Shown here: positions 1 through 6,214 of the stretch, piece by piece
Layout: each line of letters starts with the position of its first letter
How positions within the stretch are numbered: position 1 is the first letter of the stretch
Source of the DNA: Veillonella sp. AM51-8BH
GTDB taxonomy: Bacteria > Bacillota > Negativicutes > Veillonellales > Veillonellaceae
Direction of reading: 5' to 3'
Length of the DNA: 16,160 bases
Assembly: GCF_003463825.1 (NCBI RefSeq)
Contig: NZ_QSDY01000042.1
Coordinates: 1-16,160, forward strand
Made by a program: the position numbers and the translations under genes
Notes under the pieces: generated by a model
Databases searched by the model: none
Told to the model about the DNA's origin: nothing
What the model saw: the letters and a program-made list of their open reading frames with translations, nothing else

Positions 1-390
1 GTGTATTTATAAATATTAGTTAAGTAATTGATATTTTATAACGTAATATTTATTTTATTAATACCTCTATTAGTTCTAGATCCACAATAAAATACGAACT
101 ATATGGCTATTAAAAGCTTTCAGAAGTTTTTTTTACCTTGCCTAGTACTGATTTAAGGATCATAGATAAGGTGTGTTTGTGGTATAGTGTGGAGGATTAA
201 TATGAAAAGTCTATTGTTTTATTAGTCCATTGTAATGAGAATGGTTTTAAATTAAGGTGCATTGAACCTAGTTTAGGCAGTAAGTATATTTGATGGAATA
301 CTTAAATTTTTAATAGCTAAATAAATATATAAATCGATTAATAGGATTAAATGATAAAGTCCTAGAAAACTGAAATGGTATGATAGAAAA
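1..390. other. AT-rich region without a recognisable gene
   Basis: No open reading frame of useful length and no RNA gene was recognised here. The only gene-like signal is a GGAGGATTAAT ribosome site at 191-201 followed by ATG at 202, but that frame closes after seven codons at the TAG ending at 225. It could be the wreck of an exported-protein gene, since those also begin with M-K, but there is not enough left to say so. Confidence 0.5.
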
Positions 391-435
391 GAGGTTCTTA
401 ATAGTCATAAATGATAGCTATTGGGAACCTTTTTT
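391..435 (+). terminator. Intrinsic terminator, divergent member of the AGAGGTTCCTA hairpin family
   Basis: AGGTTC at 392-397 pairs with GAACCT at 425-430, and AATAG at 400-404 pairs with CTATT at 418-422. The stem is followed by six T residues at 430-435. It matches the outer stem of the hairpins at 4271, 5991, 7669, 9502, 10261 and 13171, but the inner GTCACC/GGTGAC stem is lost. It lies just upstream of the helicase promoter and would insulate that gene from upstream transcription. Confidence 0.75.
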
Positions 436-446
436 AGCAGACTTTC

Positions 447-475
447 ATGAAATCTCTTTATTTTACCTGTATAAT
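447..475 (+). promoter_or_regulatory. Candidate promoter of the helicase gene
   Basis: A perfect TATAAT at 470-475 lies 33 bases before the helicase start. The best -35 candidate at 17-bp spacing is TGAAAT at 447-452, which is a poor match, so the promoter is supported mainly by the -10 box and its place just after a terminator. Confidence 0.45.
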
Positions 476-508
476 ACTTTCATTGGTCTAATGAGAGGGT
501 AGATATAG

Positions 509-3500
509 ATGAGAGATACTGCAAAGCAAATTATAAATTATTGGTATTCAATTGAGTGTTTGGATCCGAAAAAGGTTCCTAAGTATAAAGCAATCTCCAT
601 GAAGCATAAAAAGGAGCTTGTATTTACTATTGAAAATGATACGACGACTATTTATCAACAGTCTGTAATAATGCCTTATTGGAAAAATCCAAATTCACGT
701 GTTTCTACGTATGTAGTCCCATTGCCAAATTATTCTTATAATTACTCTATTATTGATAAGATTAAATATTTTAAGGATAAAAAGGACTATGTGTTAGATG
801 ATGAACATGCGGTTCTATTAAGTGTAGTCAAAGGGACTGAAGTATTAGAAGCCTTTATTGATAAATTAGAAATTGAATATCCAGAAAAACCATATTTAGG
901 GAATGTGTATAGTGCATCGTTTGTTGTTGATGCAGAAGGATACTATAAAGAGGGGAGCCTTCAGATTGCTCCTTTTATTTGGGTGATTTACCAGATGATG
1001 TTTCAGCCAGATGTAGAGTTTAAAGATATTAAACTCGATGGGTGGGATGAGGTTGTTAAAGACATCGAGAAAGGTTTTAATCTCCCTGAGGAAAAGGTAT
1101 CCCTTGATAAGGCTGCACGTGAGATTAATGCATATCTACAAGAGCATATTTTGAAGCCTATGGGTGTTACTATGTTCCGTGCTGGTGATGTTTATGGTTA
1201 CTGTGGTTTTACGGCAGAGGAAATCCAGCTTGTTAAGGCTGAGACAATGCCTATTAATGATTTAAAATCTAGCTTTTTCCTTGATGATCTACATTTAGTG
1301 TTACATCATATTGATACATTAAAGGATAATGATAAGGTATTGTCTTATATTAATAGTCTTAATCAAGATATTGAGCATTATGATTTGTTGAAAGATATAG
1401 ATCAAATGCGTAAGTGGTATAACCCAAAGGTTTTACCTTATGGTAGATGGCCTTCAAAGTTTAACTTATCTTTTATTCAGCAAATTGCTGTTAATATTGC
1501 TAAGGAGAATCCTAAAGATATCTTTTCTGTTAATGGCCCTCCAGGTACAGGCAAAACTACGTTATTGAAGGATATAATTGCTAGTAATATTGTTGAGCGT
1601 GCTGCTAAGTTTTGTGAAAGCAATCATGTAAACGATATATTCGAAAAGATTATGGGCCGAGATGGTAAATCCTTTTACTATACTATACCTAGTGATATTG
1701 CCATATATGGTATGTTGGTGCTTTCATCAAACAACAAGGCTGTTGAAAATATTACCTTAGAATTACCGAATATCTCTTCTGTGGAAGAGGGAACCAATGG
1801 CTCTACCTTGTTTAATCCTGATTCGAGTAATCAACAGGTTGATTTATCTTACTTTGCTGAGGATAAGAATTATGAATATGTTAAATCGAGTGAGGTATAT
1901 TTTACGTTTTTAGCTGATCGTTTAGTAAAGAGTAATGAACAATGGGGATTAATTTCTGCTAGACTTGGTAAGAAAGCTAACATTACTAACTTTATGTCTG
2001 TATTAAATGTATTATCTTCAGATATGTCCTCTATTATGCGTATACCTAATGTTCAAGATGCTTTTGAAAGTGCTAAAAAACAGTTTCAGGAACAATATGA
2101 CCTTGTAAAAGCATTATTTAGTTATGTAACAACATATGAAGATAATATCAAATTAGTTCAGGAGCTAAAATTTAAAATTGATGAATTACAAGAGGAAATT
2201 CATACAATCGATGAAGAATTAAGTGAATATGATACCTTAGACGATGATTTATTGAAGTTGATTGAGCATAAAAATAGTATTGAAACTAAATTAATAGAGT
2301 ATAACAATCAACGATCTATTTTTGATAAGCTGTGGCACGCTACTAATTGGTCTATTTTAAAAGCTATGGGTAACCCTACATTGTTATCGGTAATTGAAGA
2401 GGAGACTACAAAGCTTCAAACTATTAAGGGTCAATTGGATGCATTATACCAATTGGTCAATGAACGTGAATCCATAATTAATACAAAAGATGGCTTATTA
2501 TCTGATATTAAAAATCTTGATGGTACTGTTCAAGGTGTAGAGAGAACACAGCAAGAGATTTTAGGTACATTAAAATCTAGTGGTAAAGATACGATACATT
2601 GCTTTGATGATATAGCATCGAAGTTAATGTCATCTGATGAGGAACGCGCAGAGGCACACACTGCGTTCTTATATGTGTGTAACTATTTAAATGAAAGTAG
2701 AGAACGCTTATTGTATGATGCCTTACAAGTACAAAAGACTATCGTTATGAGTGATGCTTTTAGAAACAATATGCAATTACTTAGTAAGTATTGGGGTTCA
2801 TTAAATGAAAAGAAAAATCTACAGAAAAACTTTAACCTTGATGTGATTTTCCCTGCATTACTTAATTCTTTGATGATTGCTGTACCTGTTATTTCTTCTA
2901 CTTTTGCTGCTGTGGAGAGATTCTTGATTAACTGTAAATCTGGAAGCTCGTTAGGTACTATCATTATTGATGAAGCAGGACAAGCGTCACCTCATATGCT
3001 TGTAGGTGCATTGTTCCGTGCGCAAAAGGCAATAGTAGTTGGTGATCCAAAACAGATTGAACCAGTACAAACTGTACAAGATTTGTTTGTAGAAAGAATT
3101 GGCGGCGAAGGTATTGGTAAATATCGGAGTAAAGAGCTATCTGTACAAAGCTTAGCTGATGCACAAAATCCATTTGCAGGCATCATCAAAAACCTTGATG
3201 GGTCTGAGTCGTGGGTAGGGTGTCCGCTTGTTATTCATAGACGCTGTAAAGACCCGATGTTTACAGTTGCCAATGAGTTATCTTATGGTGGATTCATGAT
3301 TAATAAGACCATGAATCCCAAAGACCCTATTGAGCCATGTAAAGAGAGCTGTTGGATAACATATGATGCAAGTAATATTGGTTCAAGCACTGGTAAAGAT
3401 AGATATATACAAATACAAGGTCAAATTGCATTTGAATTAATTCAAAAGTTACGAGCAAGAAATACGAAGTTTAAAGATATATTTATCATTACACCGTTTA

Positions 3501-3847
3501 GCACTGTTGCATATGGCTTTAAAAAGTATATGGAATCAATTAGTAATGATATCGTCAACTGGACAGATAAAGATAATAAGAGCAGTTGGTTAAAGGATAA
3601 TATCGGAACTGTTCATACTTTCCAAGGAAAAGAAGCTAAAGTAGTTATTTATATGCTGGGCTGCCAAAGTGATGGTTCTGCTAATGGCGCAATTAAATGG
3701 GTTAATGCAAATAATGTAAATGTAGCTTTTACAAGAGCAAAAGAATATGTATATGTTATTGGTGATGCTACTAAATGGGCAGAACTTAATAAAAATCTAG
3801 CATTCGCTCAAAGATATTTACCTGTTTATACTTTAGAGGATATATAA
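509..3847 (+). CDS. Superfamily 1 (Upf1/DNA2-like) helicase or ATPase, AAA_11/AAA_12 type, 1112 aa
   Basis: Probable ATP-driven nucleic-acid helicase or translocase. All helicase motifs are visible: Walker A GPPGTGKT at residues 343-350, motif II DEAGQ at 821-825, motif III GDPKQIEPV from 845, motif IV around ITPFSTV at 994-1000, motif V VHTFQGKE at 1035-1042 and motif VI VAFTRAKE at 1072-1079. About 470 residues separate Walker A from motif II. Part of that insert (roughly 550-700) is rich in E, K, L and I and looks like a coiled coil, as in Upf1/DNA2-like proteins with a 1B stalk. The first 330 residues match nothing I recognise, and the protein ends soon after motif VI with no nuclease domain. 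The start is ATG with GAGAGGG at 493-499. It is monocistronic. Large orphan helicases of this class occur in bacterial defence loci, but no partner gene is present, so the substrate and role are unknown. Confidence 0.88.
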   Translation: MRDTAKQIINYWYSIECLDPKKVPKYKAISMKHKKELVFTIENDTTTIYQQSVIMPYWKNPNSRVSTYVVPLPNYSYNYSIIDKIKYFKDKKDYVLDDEHAVLLSVVKGTEVLEAFIDKLEIEYPEKPYLGNVYSASFVVDAEGYYKEGSLQIAPFIWVIYQMMFQPDVEFKDIKLDGWDEVVKDIEKGFNLPEEKVSLDKAAREINAYLQEHILKPMGVTMFRAGDVYGYCGFTAEEIQLVKAETMPINDLKSSFFLDDLHLVLHHIDTLKDNDKVLSYINSLNQDIEHYDLLKDIDQMRKWYNPKVLPYGRWPSKFNLSFIQQIAVNIAKENPKDIFSVNGPPGTGKTTLLKDIIASNIVERAAKFCESNHVNDIFEKIMGRDGKSFYYTIPSDIAIYGMLVLSSNNKAVENITLELPNISSVEEGTNGSTLFNPDSSNQQVDLSYFAEDKNYEYVKSSEVYFTFLADRLVKSNEQWGLISARLGKKANITNFMSVLNVLSSDMSSIMRIPNVQDAFESAKKQFQEQYDLVKALFSYVTTYEDNIKLVQELKFKIDELQEEIHTIDEELSEYDTLDDDLLKLIEHKNSIETKLIEYNNQRSIFDKLWHATNWSILKAMGNPTLLSVIEEETTKLQTIKGQLDALYQLVNERESIINTKDGLLSDIKNLDGTVQGVERTQQEILGTLKSSGKDTIHCFDDIASKLMSSDEERAEAHTAFLYVCNYLNESRERLLYDALQVQKTIVMSDAFRNNMQLLSKYWGSLNEKKNLQKNFNLDVIFPALLNSLMIAVPVISSTFAAVERFLINCKSGSSLGTIIIDEAGQASPHMLVGALFRAQKAIVVGDPKQIEPVQTVQDLFVERIGGEGIGKYRSKELSVQSLADAQNPFAGIIKNLDGSESWVGCPLVIHRRCKDPMFTVANELSYGGFMINKTMNPKDPIEPCKESCWITYDASNIGSSTGKDRYIQIQGQIAFELIQKLRARNTKFKDIFIITPFSTVAYGFKKYMESISNDIVNWTDKDNKSSWLKDNIGTVHTFQGKEAKVVIYMLGCQSDGSANGAIKWVNANNVNVAFTRAKEYVYVIGDATKWAELNKNLAFAQRYLPVYTLEDI

Positions 3848-3906
3848 AAAATATTAGCTGAAGACGATACTTATAAATGACGAATATATTAAAGGTTATA
3901 ACAATA

Positions 3907-3944
3907 AAACAGGAAAAGAAATCCTTAGATTTCTTTCCCTGTTT
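3907..3944 (-). terminator. Terminator of toxin mRNA 1, possibly bidirectional
   Basis: AAACAGGAAAAGAAATC at 3907-3923 pairs with GATTTCTTTCCCTGTTT at 3928-3944 around a CTTA loop with one mismatch. Read on the minus strand the stem is followed by TTTTATTG, a usable U-tract, so it should end the toxin transcript at about 3902. On the plus strand the tail is TTTAAATA, so it may also weakly terminate the helicase transcript. Copies 2 and 3 keep the stem with different bases (5630-5655; perfect 11-bp stem at 9142-9167). Confidence 0.75.
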
Positions 3945-3958
3945 AAATATGATATAAT
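3930..3958 (+). promoter_or_regulatory. Promoter of antisense RNA 1
   Basis: Extended -10 box TGATATAAT at 3950-3958, with TATAAT at 3953-3958. The -35 position 17 bp upstream reads TTTCTT and is weak, which is common for extended -10 promoters. The same box is at 5667-5675 and 9179-9187 in the other copies. In the decayed copy at 6080 it has become TGAGATACT. Confidence 0.75.
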
Positions 3959-3964
3959 TTATAT

Positions 3965-4055
3965 CAAAGTGAGGCATAAATGGTTTGGTCGCCAGACTTC
4001 GCTTCTAGAATTTAATGTTGAAGAAACGGTCTGACTTCTATGTCGGGCCTTTTTT
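3965..4055 (+). ncRNA. Predicted type I antitoxin antisense RNA, copy 1 (about 90 nt)
   Basis: The RNA would start about 7 nt after the -10 box and end at the terminator formed by GGTCTGAC (4028-4035) and GTCGGGCC (4042-4049) followed by six Ts. It is complementary to the 3' UTR of the toxin mRNA on the other strand and does not reach the toxin stop codon at 4095. CAGAC at 3993-3997 and CTTC at 4002-4005 can pair with GTCTG at 4029-4033 and GAAG at 4020-4023, giving a hairpin whose loop is the most variable part of the module. No small ORF with a ribosome site was seen in it. The start site is inferred. Confidence 0.7.
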
Positions 4056-4094
4056 CATACCACGATTAGAAAGCTAGCTTTTGCTAGAGGACAA

Positions 4095-4172
4095 TCACTT
4101 TGCTGCCATGATAATGGTCGCTACAAGTATGCCAAAGGAAATCATTAACGATAACACTTTGTATGTACTCAT
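4095..4172 (-). CDS. Short hydrophobic holin-like (type I) toxin peptide, copy 1, 25 aa
   Basis: The peptide begins MSTYKVLSLMISFGILV and ends IIMAAK. It is one membrane-spanning helix with a single polar N-terminal segment and a terminal lysine. The start M-S-T-Y followed by L-S-L-M-I-S-F-G is typical of the putative holin-like toxin group that includes TxpA and BsrG of Bacillus subtilis. Those proteins usually run on into a longer charged tail, so this one is short for the family. Initiation is well supported: GGCGGTGATC (4176-4185 on the minus strand) matches nine of ten bases of GGAGGTGATC, the complement of the 16S rRNA 3' end. A stem just after the stop codon (CTAGC...GCTAG, about 4072-4088) is kept in all copies. 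Membrane damage on overproduction is inferred from the family. Confidence 0.8.
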   Translation of the reverse strand: MSTYKVLSLMISFGILVATIIMAAK

Positions 4173-4175
4173 ATT

Positions 4176-4203
4176 GATCACCGCCAATCTCTAGAAGATT
4201 AGC
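4176..4203 (-). promoter_or_regulatory. Toxin leader: SD-overlapping stem-loop
   Basis: On the minus strand GCTAATCT (4196-4203) can pair with AGATTGGC (4183-4190) around a five-base loop, with one G-U pair. The 3' side of the stem overlaps the first three bases of the GGCGGTGATC ribosome site at 4176-4185, so folding would partly hide it. The same element is at 5895-5922, 9407-9434 and, without the toxin gene, 13083-13103. Confidence 0.6.
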
Positions 4204-4235
4204 AAAGGCTGGACCCATTTAGAGGCCTCAAGTTC

Positions 4236-4264
4236 AATATAGTGCTGTCAATTATAAAAGTAAA
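4236..4264 (-). promoter_or_regulatory. Promoter of toxin mRNA 1
   Basis: On the minus strand TTTACT (4259-4264) and TATATT (4236-4241) are separated by exactly 17 bp. The spacer sequence differs among copies while both boxes and the spacing are kept (also 5955-5983, 9467-9495 and 13136-13164). Transcription would start near 4229, giving a leader of about 57 nt and a toxin RNA of about 330 nt. Confidence 0.75.
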
Positions 4265-4270
4265 TAGATT

Positions 4271-4314
4271 AGAGGTTCCTAATAGTCACCTAGGTGACCA
4301 ATAGGAACCTCTTT
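4271..4314. terminator. AGAGGTTCCTA hairpin between toxin module 1 and the exported-protein gene
   Basis: AGAGGTTCCTA (4271-4281) pairs with TAGGAACCTCT (4302-4312), and the tip is the 14-base palindrome GTCACCTAGGTGAC. A short T-rich tail follows on the plus strand. It separates the minus-strand toxin promoter from the plus-strand promoter of the next gene. Confidence 0.7.
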
Positions 4315-4350
4315 CGTTTTGTAATTATTTTTATCGATATTTTCTTATTA

Positions 4351-4359
4351 TGTTACAAT
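4351..4359 (+). promoter_or_regulatory. Promoter -10 element of the first exported-protein gene
   Basis: Extended -10 box TGTTACAAT. The same string is at 9581-9589 and 14968-14976, and CGTTACAAT at 7741-7748 plays the same part. No good -35 is visible. Its position shows that translation cannot begin at the upstream GTG at 4294, which lies inside the preceding hairpin. Confidence 0.6.
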
Positions 4360-4393
4360 ACAGTTAATATTACTATTTTATGGAGAGATGTAT

Positions 4394-5604
4394 ATGTAAA
4401 ACGATTATTACTAAGTGCTGTAATATTAAGCGCTGTTAGTGTTTCAAGTTATGCTGTTGATGTGAATATTCCTGGTGCAGATCCAAGTATTCCTAAGGAT
4501 GTGTATGTACAGGGGGTATATAGTACTGAAAAGATTAAGAATGCTTATGATGTAGAAACTAGAAAGATAATAGATTCGATTATATCGAAAAAGGGAATAC
4601 CTAAAGGGTTTGGTACTGCTGTTAATGATGATGAAGTTGAATCCTTTAAAAATGATTTATATTCTATCAAGCGTCATCAATTTGACGGTAATACAATTGT
4701 GAATTTACATAATAATGATGGTGGACTATCAGTTACACTTCCATTTAGTGCAATACAGAAAGAGGCTATAACTGATTTTCCTAATTCAAATGCTCATTAT
4801 TTAGTAGAATCCCCAATGATTGCTACAGGTATTATTGAAAATAAAACACCAAACACTACTGAAAAAACTGATGTGGTTTTTCAATATGACGGCTTAAGTA
4901 AAAGTTCTTTGAGAAAGACAACGCTCAGAGGGGCTGTTGAGATGGAGATTATTGGTTTAAAATTTGAGCTGAGTAAACATCCAAATCAAGAGTATAATGT
5001 TATCCTTTATCCGCGTGCAACGAAGCTAGTTACATCCAATGATATTAATACAATAATGGCCAATTATATATTGCCTTCAATTCATTCTCTTCAAGAGTTA
5101 GCTGACTATAGTAAGGTTGAGACATATAAAACGTATTCCTTTAGAGTACCTAAAACAGCTGTAAAAGATAAAAAGCTAAATGAAAGAGTAAAGGGTGTAA
5201 CCTTTACAATTGATAAAAATATAAATCAACAGATTCGTATTGAACCTAATAATGAAACTGAAAAAGGTTTATTTAGTACAGTTGATGAAATTCGTATATT
5301 AAATAAGATTGATAATAAGTCGGCAGAGCTTTTTGGTATCCCTGGAGCAAGAATGATAACTAAGGGACTCCATACTTATGTTTGGAATGATGGCATACCA
5401 GGGTTATTACTTGATCTTGAGTTAGATAATCAACAGGGGATATTGATGTTTATTACTTATGATGAAAACCATAAGTATGTAAATACAATCCAATACCCGC
5501 TAGATAATGGTGTATATAGTAAAGTGCAATTACGTAAATTAATTACTGATGTAAAATTATCGTCTACTGGTAATCTATATGCCGGTGATGTTTGGATTAT
5601 TTAG
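4394..5604 (+). CDS. Exported protein of unknown function, paralogue A; start codon apparently disrupted
   Basis: About 402 intact codons begin with a signal peptide (V-K-R-L-L-L-S-A-V, then S-S-Y-A) and no lipobox, so the product should be secreted. It aligns with the lipoprotein at 7785-9080: both share HTYVWNDG(I/V)PG (A codons from about 5370) and A's MANYILPSI matches IANYIVPNI in the paralogue. The family is not one I recognise. The expected start is broken: after the ribosome site GGAGAG the ATG at 4394 is followed at once by TAA, and no ATG, GTG or TTG lies in frame after the promoter. Removing two bases (TA) after that ATG would give M-K-R-L-L-L, like the third paralogue's M-K-R. The GTG at 4294 keeps the frame open but lies in the hairpin upstream of the promoter. 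Either a recent frameshift has silenced the gene, or an unusual start or a sequence error is involved. Confidence 0.7.
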
Positions 5605-5681
5605 TTAAAACTGTCTATAAATGAAATAAGGAAAGAAATCCTTGGATTCCTTTCCCTGTTTAGATATGATATAATTTATAT

Positions 5682-5773
5682 CAAAGTGAGGCATAAATGG
5701 TTTCGACGCCAGACTTCGCTTCTAGATTTATTGAATTGAAGAAACGGTCTGACTTCACAGTCGGGCCTTTTTT
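5682..5773 (+). ncRNA. Predicted antitoxin antisense RNA, copy 2
   Basis: Extended -10 TGATATAAT at 5667-5675. Terminator GGTCTGAC (5746-5753) with GTCGGGCC (5760-5767) and six Ts to 5773. Its loop differs from copies 1 and 3, and near the 5' end it reads GGTTTCGACGCC where they have GGTTTGGTCGCC. The transcription start is inferred. Confidence 0.7.
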
Positions 5774-5813
5774 CATGCCCCAATTAGAAAGCTAGCTTTC
5801 AGCTAGAGGTCAA

Positions 5814-5891
5814 TCACTTTGCTGCCATGATAATGGTCGCCACAAGTATGCCAAAGGAAATCATCAACGATAACACTTTGAATGTACTCAT
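5814..5891 (-). CDS. Short hydrophobic holin-like (type I) toxin peptide, copy 2, 25 aa
   Basis: Same peptide as copy 1 with Phe instead of Tyr at residue 4 (MSTFKVLSLMISFG). The ribosome site GGCGGTGATC lies at 5895-5904 on the minus strand. Nucleotide differences from copy 1 inside the ORF are nearly all synonymous, which argues for selection on the peptide. Confidence 0.8.
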   Translation of the reverse strand: MSTFKVLSLMISFGILVATIIMAAK

Positions 5892-5954
5892 ATTGATCAC
5901 CGCCAATCTCTAGAAGATTAGCAAAGGCTGGACCCATTTAGAGGCCTCAAGTTC

Positions 5955-5983
5955 AATATAATGTTGTGAATAATAAAAGTAAA
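5955..5983 (-). promoter_or_regulatory. Promoter of toxin mRNA 2
   Basis: TTTACT (5978-5983) and TATATT (5955-5960) on the minus strand, 17-bp spacer. The expected start is near 5948 and the expected end near 5625. Confidence 0.75.
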
Positions 5984-5990
5984 TAGATTA

Positions 5991-6033
5991 GAGGTTCCTA
6001 ATAGTCACCTAGGTGACCAATAGGAACCTTTTT
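5991..6033. terminator. AGAGGTTCCTA hairpin flanking toxin module 2
   Basis: Stem and palindromic tip as in the other copies, followed on the plus strand by five Ts (6029-6033). It lies immediately upstream of the toxin 2 promoter. Confidence 0.7.
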
Positions 6034-6079
6034 CGCTTTGTAATTAGTTCGGGGGATTTAACAGTATCTTTTATAAAGA

Positions 6080-6162
6080 AAACTAGGAAAAATCCTTAGA
6101 TTTTTTTCCTTATTTATATATGAGATACTTTATATCAAAGTGAAGCATAAATGGTATGGAAG
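6080..6162. repeat. Decayed toxin-antitoxin module: antitoxin-promoter end only; probable MFS terminator
   Basis: The string from AGGAAAAATCCTTAG to GCATAAATGGTATGG follows the outer end of the 400-bp repeat closely, then the similarity stops. The -10 box has decayed from TGATATAAT to TGAGATACT, so no antisense RNA is expected. The old terminator stem survives (AGGAAAAATC at 6085-6094 with GATTTTTTTCCT at 6099-6110). Read on the minus strand it is followed by AGTTTTCTTT, which suits it to terminate the MFS gene ending at 6215. Confidence 0.65.
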
Positions 6163-6164
6163 TG

Positions 6165-6191
6165 ACAATGCAGTTACAATGCAGTTACAAT
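6165..6191. repeat. 11-bp tandem repeat, 2.5 units
   Basis: ACAATGCAGTT occurs twice in tandem, followed by ACAAT. It lies where similarity to the toxin module ends and may mark the deletion point. Confidence 0.6.
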
Positions 6192-6214
6192 TTTTATGGT
6201 ACCAGAATTAAGTA

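Larger units (their letters stand above)
3907..4314. repeat. Type I toxin-antitoxin module, copy 1 (about 400-bp repeat)
   Basis: First of three near-identical copies; the others are at 5630-6033 and 9142-9545. Read on the minus strand the order is: hairpin insulator, promoter, leader with strong ribosome site, 25-codon hydrophobic peptide, 3' UTR with a small stem, and terminator. Read on the plus strand it has an extended -10 promoter and an intrinsic terminator about 90 nt later, lying opposite the toxin 3' UTR. It fills the whole gap between the helicase and the first exported-protein gene. Differences between copies are scattered point changes plus one variable patch at the antisense RNA loop (4007-4019 here). 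Confidence 0.85.
5630..6033. repeat. Type I toxin-antitoxin module, copy 2
   Basis: Same order and orientation as copy 1, starting 26 bases after the exported-protein gene. Its terminator stem is GGAAAGAAATCC with GGATTCCTTTCC (5630-5655), one mismatch. The insulator hairpin is AGGTTCCTA (5992-6000) with TAGGAACCT (6021-6029), tip GTCACCTAGGTGAC at 6004-6017. Confidence 0.85.

Noticed and set aside
202..225. Seven-codon ORF with a strong GGAGG site in the left leader
   Set aside because: Too short to support as a gene and no related sequence follows; noted only as a possible relic.
2683..3189. Minus-strand ORFs inside the helicase gene
   Set aside because: They lie opposite conserved helicase motifs, lack ribosome sites and look like shadows of the coding strand.
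3965..4055. Plus-strand RNA as a riboswitch or leader controlling exported paralogue A
   Set aside because: The same RNA precedes other contexts (MFS 3' end, paralogue C), ends at a strong terminator over 300 bases from the gene, and the gene has its own hairpin and promoter; an antisense role fits better.
3898..4314. The 400-bp repeats as insertion sequences or transposon remnants
   Set aside because: No transposase fragment, no terminal inverted repeats common to both ends and no visible target duplication; their content is fully explained as toxin-antitoxin modules.
4294..4396. GTG at 4294 as the start of exported paralogue A, adding 35 residues
   Set aside because: The GTG lies inside the hairpin loop region and upstream of the gene's -10 box at 4354-4359, and the extra residues precede a complete signal peptide.
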